This document shows, one piece after another, positions 9,111 to 18,795 of a stretch of DNA of 60,939 bases (position 1 is the stretch's first letter; every line of letters starts with the position of its first letter). Source of the stretch: Sedimentisphaerales bacterium (GTDB lineage: Bacteria; Planctomycetota; Phycisphaerae; Sedimentisphaerales; Anaerobacaceae); NCBI GenBank assembly GCA_016927855.1, contig JAFGLV010000149.1:1-60939 (forward strand), written 5' to 3'. Below the pieces are notes generated by a model that was given only the letters and a program-made list of their open reading frames with translations, was not told where the DNA came from and did no database searches. The translations under genes were made by a program, and so were the position numbers.

Positions 9111-9333
9111 AATAGACCTTCCCATATTCAGGTCAACGCAAGAGAAACGCCACAGCATACCATTGAGAGACCCGGGACAATAGGGTTCATCTCGAAATCC
9201 AATGCTTGGCGGTGCCTTGCGCGCCGGCCATTAGGGATGTGCCCGGCTGGGATCAGGTCGGCACAGCCCTGCGCGTCCAAGAACCGGTACACCATCGGCG
9301 CCCGTCGGTACGCGGGCGGGTTGGACGGCGCCC

Positions 9334-9813
9334 TCACTCGCCAGCGACTCTGAGCTGTCTGCATTCAGCAAGCTTCTTGAGCCCATACGGCTCGTCAAGC
9401 ACGGCCAGACGGGTGGGCGGCTTGCCCATTCGCCACTGCTGCATGAGATAATAGGTGTTGCCAGCCTCGACCATCAGAGGTAACTCGTAAACGTCCTCGC
9501 TCCTTTCTATGGGAGTGAGCAAAGGGACCCAACTGCTTCGAATCACCGTCTCCCCAGGCTCGCGTTCCCAGCAGAGGTAAGTGTTTTGGCGCAGCGATCC
9601 GATCGTGCGGTCTCCATCTCTCACCTTGGCGGCGGCCATGGACAGGCCTGAGGAGATCCGCAGGACATAGATCCTGGCTTTGCCGGGCGCGACCGCCTGG
9701 CCGGCCAGACCGGGGGAGGCCGCTGCTTCCGATTCTGTCATCGTTGGTGAACCGCAGCCCGCGAGCGTCATGACGGTGAAGACGCCGATCAGGATGGATT
9801 TCACTGCTCGCAT
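9334..9813 (-). CDS. Lipoprotein with DUF2846-like domain
   Basis: Two adjacent ATGs (9816 and 9813) follow an AAGGAG; 9813 has the better 5-base spacing and gives 159 residues. The protein begins MRAVKSILIGVFTVMTLAGC, a lipoprotein signal with the cysteine near residue 19. The mature domain reads ARIYVLRISSG, then a dG-I-G-x-L turn (DRTIGSLRQNTYLC) and WEREPGETVIRSS, the usual pattern of DUF2846, a small beta-rich surface or periplasmic domain of unknown function. It lies between hemB and an ankyrin lipoprotein, all on the minus strand. Confidence 0.65.
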   Translation of the reverse strand: MRAVKSILIGVFTVMTLAGCGSPTMTESEAAASPGLAGQAVAPGKARIYVLRISSGLSMAAAKVRDGDRTIGSLRQNTYLCWEREPGETVIRSSWVPLLTPIERSEDVYELPLMVEAGNTYYLMQQWRMGKPPTRLAVLDEPYGLKKLAECRQLRVAGE

Positions 9814-9962
9814 CATATCTCCTTTCCCTACGAGAATCTTCTTCGCGTTGGACACGCCCTGTTCTGCCACTCGGCCGGACCATCGGCACGCCCGGGACAC
9901 GATAGGCGAACCCGCTCAGGTCTTCTCAAGACGACCGACGTGGCCGATTATCGCTCTCGCGG

Positions 9963-11348
9963 TTACGAGAAACCCAGCGTTTCTCTGGCCTTCTCGAGGC
10001 GTTTTTGTGTTCGGGCGTCCAGAATGTCACCCTGGTAGGATTCGATGATCTGCCGGCATGCTTCGGCGCATCGCTCGCTTTCCTTAACCCTGCGGTCGCA
10101 GTCTTTCTTGAGACTTGACAAATCTGTCGTGTCGGCCGACGGAACGCCTGTCGGGTAGAAGACCATCTGATGGCTCGTCGATCCCGTATTGATGCTCGGC
10201 GAGGCGGCGCTGGCGACGGCGGACACGGCCACCGCCGCGACGAAGCGACCGAAGGCGGCAAGGTTGGCCGACGAGATCTTGCCGCCGATTTCGCGGGACC
10301 GTTCCTTGAACCCGGCCCTGGCCTGCTCATAGCATTCCGCTGCGGTCGTGTAGCAGCCAAGCGCCGCGTCACGATTGCCATTTTCCTCGTAGTGTCTGGC
10401 GAAGAGTTTGCTGCTGACGGCGCTGGCGTAGAAGTCGCGCTCCGTCGCAAAGACCGGGTCGGCCCGAGCGCCGCCATCGATGAGATAGTCCGCGATGTCT
10501 ACGCAATCCTGATAGGCCGCAAAGTGCAGCGCCGTCCAGTTGCAGTCTGTACACCGCATATTGAGGGCGGCGCCGCTCTCTACGAGCATTCTCACGCAGG
10601 CCAGATCGCCCTTCGAGGCACCCAGCATCAGGGCGGTCCAGCCATCTGGCGTCACTGCATCAATAACGGCGCCGTTCCGCACGAGATACTCGGCCACCTC
10701 GGCATGAGGCCCGGCGGCGGCTCGCATCAGCGCGGTCCATCCGCCGTCATCGGCCGCATTGATTTCGGCTTGTGCCTGAACCAGTGCCTGCACGGCCTCG
10801 AGGTGCCCTCCGCGAGCGGCGGCGCTTAGCGCGGACACACCGCCGGTTTCCCTCGCATTTGCCAGCGCTCCTCGGGCCAGAAGAACCCGGACCGTCGCGG
10901 CATGGCCGATATTGGCGGCAAACGTCAAGGGCCGACGGCCATAATCATCGCCTGCGTTAACGTCTGCTCCCTTCTCGGCCAGCAGCGCCGCGATCTGTGC
11001 CTGTCCGTTCAAGGCCGCCGCATGAATCGGCAGCTTACCCTCCCGTTCCTCCTCCATGCGGACGTCAGCTCCGGCCTCCAGCAGCGCCACCACGACATCA
11101 TACTGACCCCGGGCCGCCGCGCAGTACAAAGGGGTCTTGCCCATCGTTTCCTGATGCATCACGGGGTCACGCTCGTTGATGTGCTTTCCCTTACGGATGA
11201 ATTCGAGGGCTCGTTTGGTGTTGTCCTTGCGAATCGCGGTATGCAGCGGCGCCATGTCGTAGGTGCAACCGCTTAGGTATATCAGTAGGACCCACCAGCA
11301 CTTGGTGGCCAGACGCAAGAGACAAGGTACTCGTGCCGTAACATCCAT
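9963..11348 (-). CDS. Ankyrin-repeat lipoprotein
   Basis: The start at 11348 follows GGGGAGAA and gives 461 residues with a lipoprotein signal ending LLIYLSGC (cysteine near residue 28). From about residue 32 to 320 there are about eight ankyrin repeats with the TPLYCAAARGQ/ALLEAGAD, PLTFAANIGHAATVRVLLARGA, TALMRAAAGPH and TALHFAAYQ signatures. The last 130 residues are helical and charged, with alanine-rich and lysine/arginine-rich segments, and no recognised domain. Exported ankyrin proteins usually mediate protein binding; here the partner may be the DUF2846 lipoprotein encoded next downstream. Function unknown. Confidence 0.82.
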   Translation of the reverse strand: MDVTARVPCLLRLATKCWWVLLIYLSGCTYDMAPLHTAIRKDNTKRALEFIRKGKHINERDPVMHQETMGKTPLYCAAARGQYDVVVALLEAGADVRMEEEREGKLPIHAAALNGQAQIAALLAEKGADVNAGDDYGRRPLTFAANIGHAATVRVLLARGALANARETGGVSALSAAARGGHLEAVQALVQAQAEINAADDGGWTALMRAAAGPHAEVAEYLVRNGAVIDAVTPDGWTALMLGASKGDLACVRMLVESGAALNMRCTDCNWTALHFAAYQDCVDIADYLIDGGARADPVFATERDFYASAVSSKLFARHYEENGNRDAALGCYTTAAECYEQARAGFKERSREIGGKISSANLAAFGRFVAAVAVSAVASAASPSINTGSTSHQMVFYPTGVPSADTTDLSSLKKDCDRRVKESERCAEACRQIIESYQGDILDARTQKRLEKARETLGFS

Positions 11349-11640
11349 AGTATTTCTCCCCTGAAAACGCGCACCCATGTTTATGTGACAAGTCCACCTA
11401 CACGACAGAGCACGATAGACATCGAGAAAGGCATCCTGCCTGGTGTTGCAGCCGTTGATTCCCCGCCGCCAGTAGTAGTGGACGATGGTGACCGGCAAGC
11501 ACGTCGCCAGGCTCGGACCGCACATCTCCGAAAGCGCCGATGGGTTATCTTATCCGGGTCGCGACGGAAAGACAACCTTTTTCGCGTGCATTTCTGATCC
11601 GATCGAGACCCGCACCTGGGCGGTTCCGGAATCTTGTCTC
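11349..11640. other. Gap with no gene seen
   Basis: This 292-base stretch separates the end of the cobA-hemD gene from the start of the ankyrin gene on the same strand. Several short frames cross it, but none has a ribosome binding site or a recognisable protein. No repeat or strong hairpin was seen. Confidence 0.4.
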
Positions 11641-13161
11641 TTACCTGGCCTCTATACCCTCGATGGCGTCGAGCATCCCGTCAACGGTGTGCTCTGGGGC
11701 TTCGAGATCGACGCGCACGCCAAGCTTGTCCAGCTCGGCGCCGCTGACCGGGCCGATGGAGGCGACCCTGACCTGGCTCGCGTTTACCGTCTCCGGTGGG
11801 ATGCGCGCGAAGAAGGCTCGCACCGACGAAGGGCTGGCGAAGGTCAGCCAGTCGATCGCGCCGCTTTGAATCTGCTCCGACAACTCACGGCCGTCCTCTT
11901 CAGCTTCGACGGCGGTATAGAGCGGGACATCCCATACCTTCGCGCCGGCCTTGAGCAGCAGTTCGGGCAATTCGTTCGACGCCAATTCCGAGCGCAGCAG
12001 CAGGATCTTCTTGTCGCGCAGGTTTGTGTGCGCCATGAGCTGGCGGCCCAGTTCCTGTCCCGTGAAGACCGTCGGCACGAAGTCGGCGCGAATCCCGTAC
12101 CGCTCCAAGCTCTTGGCGGTCTTGACGCCAAGCGTCGCCAGCTTGACCGCCGCGAAGATGCGGGCGTCCTTGCCCAGCTTGCCCAGCGCGTCGAAGAAGA
12201 CCGCGACGCCGTTGGGACTGGTGAAGATGACCCAGTCGTGGTCGGTAATCGCTGCGAGCGCCTTGAGGAACTCGTTGCTCTCGGTTTGCGGCTTGATCGT
12301 CACCGTGGTGAATTCCACCGGCCGGCCGCCGCGATCGACGATCTTTCGCGCCAGCTCCGCGTTGCCTTTCGGATCGCGCGTCGCGACGATGGACTTGCCG
12401 AAGAGGGGCTGTTGCATGAACCAGTTCAGTTCGGTGTCGCCTTCGGCGGCGGGTCCGACGATGATCAGCGCGGGCGGCTCGATCCGCGCGCGGCTGCACG
12501 TCTGGACGATCCCGCTCAGTGGCGCTCTGACGACGCGCTGGGTGGGAAACGTTGCGTTGGCCACCAGCGCCACCGGCGTCTCGGCTGGCATGCCGTTCGC
12601 CATGAGATTCTCAGCGATCAGCCCCAGCGTGCCGATGCCCATGTAGAACACGAGCGTACCGGGAAAGTGGGCCAGCACGTTCCAGTCCAGGTTGGTGTCC
12701 TCCTTGCCTTCGGCTTCGCGACCGGTGATGAAGGCGACCTGCGAGCTGTAGCGTCGGTCGGTGAGCATGATCCCGGCATACTCGGCTGCAGCGATGGCCG
12801 CGGTGATGCCGGGGACGATCTCGAAGCCGACGCCGGCCTCGTTAAGCATCATGGCTTCCTCGGTGCAGCGTCCGAACATACAGGGATCGCCGCCTTTGAG
12901 ACGCACCACGATCTTGCCTTCAAGAGCTTTGTCCACCAGTATCCGGTTGATCTGGTCCTGGGTGAACGAGCCGGGTCCGATGCGTTTGGGCACATTGATG
13001 ATCTCGGCATCGGAACGCGCCATTTCCAGCAGCGCGGGATTCGCCAGCTTGTCCACGATGATGCACTCGGCGCTCCGGATCAGCTCGGCGCCGCGCAACG
13101 TGATCAAGTCGGCCCGGCCGGGACCGGCACCGACCAGGTATGCGAACCCTTTCTTAGCCAT
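11641..13161 (-). CDS. cobA-hemD: Uroporphyrinogen-III C-methyltransferase / uroporphyrinogen-III synthase fusion
   Basis: A two-domain protein of 506 residues. Residues 1-250 are a SAM-dependent methyltransferase that makes precorrin-2: VGAGPGRADLITLRGAELI at the start, VVRLKGGDPCMFGR near 85-100, and a SAM-binding GTLVFYMG segment. Residues about 260-506 match HemD, which closes hydroxymethylbilane to uroporphyrinogen III: DWVIFTSPNGVAVFF and WLTFASPSSVRAFF. The fusion places the branch point to sirohaem and cobalamin on one polypeptide. The start at 13161 overlaps the hemC stop by 8 bases (ATGGCTAA), indicating tight translational coupling. Confidence 0.93.
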   Translation of the reverse strand: MAKKGFAYLVGAGPGRADLITLRGAELIRSAECIIVDKLANPALLEMARSDAEIINVPKRIGPGSFTQDQINRILVDKALEGKIVVRLKGGDPCMFGRCTEEAMMLNEAGVGFEIVPGITAAIAAAEYAGIMLTDRRYSSQVAFITGREAEGKEDTNLDWNVLAHFPGTLVFYMGIGTLGLIAENLMANGMPAETPVALVANATFPTQRVVRAPLSGIVQTCSRARIEPPALIIVGPAAEGDTELNWFMQQPLFGKSIVATRDPKGNAELARKIVDRGGRPVEFTTVTIKPQTESNEFLKALAAITDHDWVIFTSPNGVAVFFDALGKLGKDARIFAAVKLATLGVKTAKSLERYGIRADFVPTVFTGQELGRQLMAHTNLRDKKILLLRSELASNELPELLLKAGAKVWDVPLYTAVEAEEDGRELSEQIQSGAIDWLTFASPSSVRAFFARIPPETVNASQVRVASIGPVSGAELDKLGVRVDLEAPEHTVDGMLDAIEGIEAR

Positions 13162-14104
13162 CGATGTCACCTCGGTCCCTGTCCTTTTCCACCGTATCGA
13201 GGATTCTCCTGCCACCGGCCTTGAGCAACTTCTGCGCGGCCTCTTCGCCGATCTCACAGGCGCTCGAAACCGGTCCCGTCGCGCGCGCCCTGAGCAGTTC
13301 GGTGCCGCTGGGGTCCGCAATGAACGCCTCCAGCGTCAGCGTGTTACCGGCGCATTCGGCATAGGCGCCGACGGGAGCGTGACAGCCGCACCGCAGGCCC
13401 ACCAGGACCTGACGCTCCGCCTCGGTGATCGCGCGGGCCTCTGGGTCGTCGATCGACGATAGCATCTCGTTCGTCCTCGTGTCGGCAACTCTCGTCTGGA
13501 TCGCCAGCGCGCCCTGGGCGGGAGCAGGAACAAACTGGTACGGATCGAACGCAAACGAGATCAAGCCGGTCAGTCCCAGTCTCTCCAGGCCTGCTCGCGC
13601 CAGAACGATCGCGTCAAGGTCGCCTTCCTGGAGCTTGCGGATGCGCGTTTGCACATTGCCTCGGACGGGGACCGGCACGAGGTTTTTCCGCAAGTGACGC
13701 AGTTGCGCGACGCGTCTGAGACTGGAGGTGCCGATCTTCGCTCCGACGCCGAGTTCATCGAGCGAAGCGACCGGCCTGCGCGCCAGCAGGCAGTCCTGCG
13801 GGAACCGCCGGTCGTAGACCGCGCCGACCGTCAGACCCTCGCGCTGCCGTGTGGGCAGGTCCTTGAAGCTGTGCACCGCGAAATCCGCTTCGCCTGCGAC
13901 AAGTATCTCCTCCAGCCGGGACGTGAAAAAGCCGGTGTCCTTCAGGTTCCACAAGACGGTGCGCCGGTCGCGATCTCCTTCGGAAGTGACCTCTTCGACT
14001 TCGATATCGACGTCGGGATGTTGCGCCTTGACCGCGGCGATGACCATCTGCGTTTGCGCGAGGGCCAACGCTCCCCGGCGCGTTACGACTTTCAGTTTCG
14101 CCAT
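13154..14104 (-). CDS. hemC: Porphobilinogen deaminase (hydroxymethylbilane synthase)
   Basis: Polymerises four porphobilinogens into hydroxymethylbilane. The start at 14104 gives MAKLKVVTRRGALALAQTQM and 316 residues, the usual length. Landmarks are the SEGDRDRR loop, FAVHSFKDLPT, KIGTSSLRRVAQL, VRGNVQTRI and QGALAIQ. The dipyrromethane cofactor cysteine is in GLRCGCHAPVG near residue 240. The nearest ribosome binding site (AAGGAAAGG) lies rather far upstream at about 15 bases. It is first in the hemC-cobA/hemD pair. Confidence 0.95.
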   Translation of the reverse strand: MAKLKVVTRRGALALAQTQMVIAAVKAQHPDVDIEVEEVTSEGDRDRRTVLWNLKDTGFFTSRLEEILVAGEADFAVHSFKDLPTRQREGLTVGAVYDRRFPQDCLLARRPVASLDELGVGAKIGTSSLRRVAQLRHLRKNLVPVPVRGNVQTRIRKLQEGDLDAIVLARAGLERLGLTGLISFAFDPYQFVPAPAQGALAIQTRVADTRTNEMLSSIDDPEARAITEAERQVLVGLRCGCHAPVGAYAECAGNTLTLEAFIADPSGTELLRARATGPVSSACEIGEEAAQKLLKAGGRRILDTVEKDRDRGDIDG

Positions 14105-14151
14105 GCGACTGTCGGTTACCTTTCCTTGCTGGGCGTGCGGCGCGGGTCTGC

Positions 14152-14826
14152 CTATCCGGTGTATCCGCAGACGCCCACACGCGGCGAATTGACTACCGGC
14201 AGGAACATATCCGCCCCGCAGGCATGCTGACGCGCGCAGGCCTTGCAGAGCCATCCGCTGGCTTCGTAAGCGCACCCGGCACAGACCTGCTCGGCCGGCT
14301 GGCCGCACTTGCCACACGGGATGACCGGCGGCTCGTTGCGTGCGAGAAGGCGAATGCCTTTGCCTTTGAGCCGGGTTTCCCTCTCGGCGATGACCTTCCC
14401 GACCAAGTGGGTGGTGCTGCCGAAATCGTACTCGTGGTGGAACTTGAGTCCAGGCCTGAGCACCTCGCTCAGCGCGATGTTCATCATTTCGTCCTCGAAG
14501 TCATCCATCGGCTCAGCAGAGTAGGTGATGCCTTCGATTCTGAACGCGCTCAAATGGCCGCAACACTCCAGCCATACGTCCCTGAGAAACCCGTCCAAGA
14601 CTTCGAGCGAGGCCCTGGAGGGCACCTCCAGGTGCATCCAGTACTCGGGTTGATAACGGCCTTCGACCAGCACGTGAAACGCCGTGGCCGGCCCCGGACG
14701 CACGCCGGACGCCATCGCGTCGTTCTTCTCGCGACAGGCGGCCAGATGCTTCGTCATGGCGGCCTTGTCCAAAACGCTGCCGCAAAGCGTACACTTGCCG
14801 CTTGACGCCACCTTCTTCTTTCCCAT
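14152..14826 (-). CDS. pRiA4b ORF-3-like protein with N- and C-terminal zinc fingers
   Basis: A 224-residue protein preceded by GGAGG at good spacing. Residues 10-33 carry CTLCGSVLDKAAMTKHLAAC, a C2HC-type finger. Residues about 45-165 match the pRiA4b ORF-3-like domain (FHVLVEG, EYWMHLEVP, LEVLDGFLRDVWLECCGH, YDFGSTTHLVGKV), found in mobile-element and plasmid proteins of unknown function. The C-terminal 50 residues hold CGKCGQPAEQVCAGC and WLCKACARQHAC, a second zinc ribbon. The double-finger layout suggests nucleic-acid binding. It is unlikely to be part of haem synthesis despite sitting upstream of hemC. Confidence 0.75.
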   Translation of the reverse strand: MGKKKVASSGKCTLCGSVLDKAAMTKHLAACREKNDAMASGVRPGPATAFHVLVEGRYQPEYWMHLEVPSRASLEVLDGFLRDVWLECCGHLSAFRIEGITYSAEPMDDFEDEMMNIALSEVLRPGLKFHHEYDFGSTTHLVGKVIAERETRLKGKGIRLLARNEPPVIPCGKCGQPAEQVCAGCAYEASGWLCKACARQHACGADMFLPVVNSPRVGVCGYTG

Positions 14827-15112
14827 GCGCCGAGCCTCCGGTTCCGTTGTGCAGAGCGAGACCTCGTTCCCTGCGTGGGCTGAGAATCCACCCTGCGGTT
14901 GACGTATAGTCTATCGAGCCGGACCGGGTTCGGCAATCTTCCACCCAATGGGCGGGATTGGCAGACCACTGGTGCACCGATTAGGCTTGCGAAGCTGACC
15001 GCCTCGTTTCATAATTGACCCACCATGAGAACGTGTTCCGGGGGTGCGTGGGACGGTTCGGATCATCTGGCGTTGGCCGACCGGTGAAGTCCGATGTTAC
15101 CAGGGAAGATCT

Positions 15113-16162
15113 ATGGGTCGGTTCAAACGCTGGGTGCTCTGGGTGGCTCTGATTGCCATTGTCGTGCTGGCGTGCTTGTCGGTCTACGGGGCTTTCCTGG
15201 GAGCGGACCGGGCACAGGCCTTCTTCAACTCGCTGCCGCTGGTGGTCTATTGGCTTGCGCTGACGGGCTTGCTCGCAGTTGGCATTCTGCTCTTCCGGCG
15301 ACTTCTGCGGATTCCCACACTGCTGTCGATACACGCCGGCTGCATTCTGATCCTCGTGGGGGCGATGTGGAGCTCTAAAGGAGGCAACGACCTGCAACGG
15401 CAGCTTCTCGGTATCGACAAGATGTGGATGGGCCATATGGCGATTCTGGAGGGCACCGCAGAAGATCGGGTCGTGGTGCCCGACAGCAACGACCGATGGA
15501 CGCTCCCATTCGCCGTGCGCTTGGCGGATACTCGCATCGAGCACTACCCCACCGGCACGTTGTTCGTCTGGGACGAAGCGGGGCACGCCTGGAGGCTTGT
15601 CGCCGAGCCCGGTCAGACGTTGGGACTAGGCCAAGGTCTGGGTAGTATCACGATTCGGAACGTCTTCAAGAACTTCAAGATGGACATCAGCGGCGAAGAA
15701 CCGGTGGCCTTTGACGCTCCCGGCGGCTCGAACCCGGCCGTCCAGGTCCAGGTCACCAAGGCGGACGGAACCATCACCACCCGCTACGTTTTCGAATACT
15801 CCCCAGGCCATACGCGGCCGCAGGACGGGCTTGTCATGAGCTATGGACGCGCTATCCGTGACTATGTCAGCGACCTCCGGATCGTCAAAGACGGTGCTGT
15901 CGTCGCCGCCAAAGAGATCGAAGTCAATCGCCCGCTGCACTACGGAGGCTATCATTTTTATCAACACGAGTATCGTGAGAACCAGATGGGTGAATATGTC
16001 GTGCTACGCGTAGTCTCCGACTCCGGTCTGAACGCGGTATTCGCCGGCTACGTCATTCTGGTGGCGGCGGTGTGCTGGCATTTCTGGGGCCGGCGGATCG
16101 TGCCGGCCATCAAGCGCGTGCGCATCGTGACGAGCGATCCGCCGCCGAGCGCGCGAGGATAG
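15113..16162 (+). CDS. ResB-like cytochrome c biogenesis protein
   Basis: The start at 15113 follows AGGGA and gives a 349-residue membrane protein with N-terminal transmembrane segments (WVLWVALIAIVVLACLSVY, then VVYWLALTGLLAVGILLF and LLSIHAGCILILVGAMW), a large periplasmic domain of about 220 residues and a C-terminal segment (AVFAGYVILVAAVCWHFWG). PLHYGGYHFYQHEY in the periplasmic part matches the ResB/Ccs1 signature. ResB partners CcsA in system II cytochrome c maturation, holding apocytochrome for haem attachment. CcsA follows 8 bases downstream, confirming the call. Confidence 0.85.
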   Translation: MGRFKRWVLWVALIAIVVLACLSVYGAFLGADRAQAFFNSLPLVVYWLALTGLLAVGILLFRRLLRIPTLLSIHAGCILILVGAMWSSKGGNDLQRQLLGIDKMWMGHMAILEGTAEDRVVVPDSNDRWTLPFAVRLADTRIEHYPTGTLFVWDEAGHAWRLVAEPGQTLGLGQGLGSITIRNVFKNFKMDISGEEPVAFDAPGGSNPAVQVQVTKADGTITTRYVFEYSPGHTRPQDGLVMSYGRAIRDYVSDLRIVKDGAVVAAKEIEVNRPLHYGGYHFYQHEYRENQMGEYVVLRVVSDSGLNAVFAGYVILVAAVCWHFWGRRIVPAIKRVRIVTSDPPPSARG

Positions 16163-16170
16163 GGGCTTCG

Positions 16171-16962
16171 ATGGAGATCAAATACACCGCTCAAGGCGCG
16201 CTCATCTACGCGACGATGGCAGTGCATCTGCTGGCCTTCGTCGCGACGGTCGCGCGTGCGAGGAAAGCAGGCCGGGCACTCTTCCTGGGCGGCTTCGCGG
16301 TCGCGCTGGTTTCGTACGGCTATCGCTGGGTCCACGTGGGACACACGCCGCTGCAAAACCTGTTCGAGGTGTTTCTGTCGCTCGGCGTGCTCATCTGGCC
16401 TATTTCCTGGTTCTCTCGGCGTGTGCTCCGCATCGGCGGCCAATGGGCGGACATGCTCATCGGTGCGATCGTGCTCTTCCCGGCCGGTTTCATGTTCGAT
16501 GCCGAGCCCCAGCAGTTGCCTCCGGCGTTGCAGAGTTGGCTGTTCGTGCCGCACGTCGCGGCATACATGCTCAGCTATGTTTTCATGGCCAAGGCCTTCT
16601 GCCAGGCGTGCGAGCAGTTGTTCGTAAAGCCCGAGGCCGAGAGTCCGTTTCTGCCGCCGGAGCGCGCGACCTACGAGCTGATCGCCATCGGCTTTCCGCT
16701 GCTGACACTGGGCCTGTTGCTGGGCAGCGTCTGGGGTAAGTTCGCCTGGGGTGACTACTGGGGCTGGGACCCCAAGGAGCTCTGGTCGTTGGCCTCGTGG
16801 CTGGTTTACGTAGGATACTTCCACTGGCGTTACATGTTCGCGACCAGGCGCCCCAGGATCAACAGCGCCGGGGCTATCGCAGGCTTCGCGGCGATCGTGA
16901 TTACGCTGCTGTGGGTGAATCTCTCGAGCCTGTTTGCCGGTCTGCACAGCTACGCGACGTAG
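16171..16962 (+). CDS. ccsA: CcsA/CcsB-type cytochrome c assembly protein (WWD haem-handling)
   Basis: A 263-residue polytopic membrane protein beginning at the ATG in phase with MEIKYTAQGALIYATMAVHLL. It has about eight transmembrane segments, histidines in YRWVHVGHTPLQNLFEVF, and the haem-binding tryptophan-rich WWD motif WGDYWGWDPKELWSL at about residues 192-206. This is the channel that carries haem across the membrane for cytochrome c ligation with ResB. The family also includes CcmC/CcmF, but the ResB neighbour supports system II. The histidine near the C-terminus (LHSYAT) is the expected external ligand. Confidence 0.92.
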   Translation: MEIKYTAQGALIYATMAVHLLAFVATVARARKAGRALFLGGFAVALVSYGYRWVHVGHTPLQNLFEVFLSLGVLIWPISWFSRRVLRIGGQWADMLIGAIVLFPAGFMFDAEPQQLPPALQSWLFVPHVAAYMLSYVFMAKAFCQACEQLFVKPEAESPFLPPERATYELIAIGFPLLTLGLLLGSVWGKFAWGDYWGWDPKELWSLASWLVYVGYFHWRYMFATRRPRINSAGAIAGFAAIVITLLWVNLSSLFAGLHSYAT

Positions 16963-17003
16963 ACGCGCGAAACGACTGTCGATAGATCCGTGGAGGGAAG
17001 AAG

Positions 17004-18794
17004 ATGCTGAAGGCCAAACATATCTGGACTGTGGCTGCTATAGTCGCGTCATGCGCCGCGGCCGGTTACGGTGCGATGACCCTGGCCGAAAACGGACAGG
17101 CAAAGGTGATAATCGTGGCAGCGGCCGATGCTTCCGTACCCGAGAAGCACGGCGCACGCGAGTTGGCCCACTTTCTGACGGAGATTACGGGCGCGCAGTT
17201 CATCGTTACCGATGGCAGGATGAGGGCCGAGTCACGAATATGTGTCGGTTCGCAGGCAGCACGGCTGGCCGAGCCGGCGTTCTCCGTCGATGGTCTTGGC
17301 GCCGAGGGCATCGTCGTCAGGACGGCGCAGGACGACTTGATCCTGGCTGGCGGTTCGCCACGCGGGACGCTGTACGCAGTCTACACGTTTCTCGAAGACT
17401 ATCTGGGCTGTCGCTGGTGGTCGTCCACCGAGAGCACGATTCCGAAAAGGCCGACCATCACGATCGGTGATATCGATGTGTCTTATACGCCGGTCTTTGA
17501 GTATCGCGAGCCCTATTGGTTCGACGCGTTCGACGGCGACTGGGCGGTGCGGAACAAGTGCAATGGCAATCGCGCGCGTCTCGACGCCAAGCGGGGCGGC
17601 AAACACACATACGCAGGCTTCGTCCACACGTTCTATGACCTGATTCCACCTGGGACGTACTTCGAGAGTCATCCCGAGTGGTTCAGCGAGATCGACGGCA
17701 AACGGACGACTGAACGCGTGCAACTCTGCCTGACCAACGAAGCGATGCGCGCCGAACTGGTGGCCAACCTCAAGCAGCGCCTGCGTGAGAACCCCGACGC
17801 TACCATCGCATCGGTCTCGCAGAACGACTGGCGGGGCGACTGCCAATGCGCCAAGTGCAAGGCTATCGAAGAGGAAGAGGGCAGTCCCGCCGGTCTGATG
17901 TTGCGCTTCGTCAACGCGGTAGCCGCCGAGATTGAGGACGAGTTTCCCCATGTCGCGATCAGCACCTTGGCGTATCAGTACACTCGCAAGCCGCCCAGGC
18001 ACGTCAAGCCGAGGCCCAACGTCATCGTGCGGCTGTGCAGTATCGAATGTTCGTTCAGCAAACCGCTGGCGGATGAGCGCAACAGCGCCTTTCGCGACGA
18101 CATCATCGGCTGGTCGAAGATCTGTGACCGGCTCTACGTCTGGGACTACACCACGAACTTCAGGCACCACATCATGCCGCACCCGAACCTGCGCGTGCTC
18201 GGACCCAACGTGAAGTTTTTCGCCGACCATAACGTCAAAGGCGTCTTCGAGCAGGGCGCCTATACGACCAACGGCGCCGAGATGGCCGAGCTGCGGGCCT
18301 GGGTCCTCGCCAAGCTCCTGTGGGACCCGAGCCGCGACGGGCAAGCGCTCATAGACGAGTTCATCGAGGGCTACTACGGTCCGGCCGCACCGCACATCAA
18401 GGCGTATCTCAACGTCACGCACGACGCCGTCGAAATCAGCGGCGACTGGCTGGGCTGCTTCTCGATACACACCGCCAAGTTTTTGACCTGCGACACGCTC
18501 GCGCGAGGCTTCGCCTGCCTGGGAGCGGCCGAGCAAGCGGTGCAGGACGATCCCGAGCTGCGCTTTCGTGTCCGGGTGGCGCAACTGCCCGTCATGTATA
18601 CCTTTATGATACGCTGGGGTGAAATGCGCGAAGCTGCGGAAGCGTCGGGCGCCGCCTGGCCGATGCCCGCGTCGATCGAGGAGACCTACGAACGTTTCAT
18701 GGAGATCGCACGCAAAAAGAACATTACGCGCCTGGACGAACGGAACGAAGGCTTCGGGGCTCTGGACAAGGCTCTGGAGCGCAGCCGGCAATAA
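17004..18794 (+). CDS. Secreted DUF4838 protein (alpha-glucuronidase/hexosaminidase-like)
   Basis: The start at 17004 follows GGAGGG; the product is 596 residues with a signal peptide ending near GYGAMTLAE. Residues about 30-150 resemble the N-terminal domain shared by GH67 and GH20 enzymes (EKHGARELAHFLTEITGA, then LILAGGSPRGTLYAVYTFLE). The central DUF4838 part holds SVSQNDWRGDCQCAKC, VRLCSIECSFSKPL and VWDYTTNFRHHIMPHPN, and the wording GVFEQGAY near residue 415. The family is thought to be glycoside hydrolases, but the catalytic residues are not defined, so activity is inferred. A transporter gene follows after one base. Confidence 0.8.
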   Translation: MLKAKHIWTVAAIVASCAAAGYGAMTLAENGQAKVIIVAAADASVPEKHGARELAHFLTEITGAQFIVTDGRMRAESRICVGSQAARLAEPAFSVDGLGAEGIVVRTAQDDLILAGGSPRGTLYAVYTFLEDYLGCRWWSSTESTIPKRPTITIGDIDVSYTPVFEYREPYWFDAFDGDWAVRNKCNGNRARLDAKRGGKHTYAGFVHTFYDLIPPGTYFESHPEWFSEIDGKRTTERVQLCLTNEAMRAELVANLKQRLRENPDATIASVSQNDWRGDCQCAKCKAIEEEEGSPAGLMLRFVNAVAAEIEDEFPHVAISTLAYQYTRKPPRHVKPRPNVIVRLCSIECSFSKPLADERNSAFRDDIIGWSKICDRLYVWDYTTNFRHHIMPHPNLRVLGPNVKFFADHNVKGVFEQGAYTTNGAEMAELRAWVLAKLLWDPSRDGQALIDEFIEGYYGPAAPHIKAYLNVTHDAVEISGDWLGCFSIHTAKFLTCDTLARGFACLGAAEQAVQDDPELRFRVRVAQLPVMYTFMIRWGEMREAAEASGAAWPMPASIEETYERFMEIARKKNITRLDERNEGFGALDKALERSRQ

Positions 18795-18795
18795 A

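Noticed and set aside
11485..13224. A 579-codon plus-strand open frame through cobA-hemD
   Set aside because: Antisense to an intact two-domain enzyme and with low-complexity arginine/aspartate composition.
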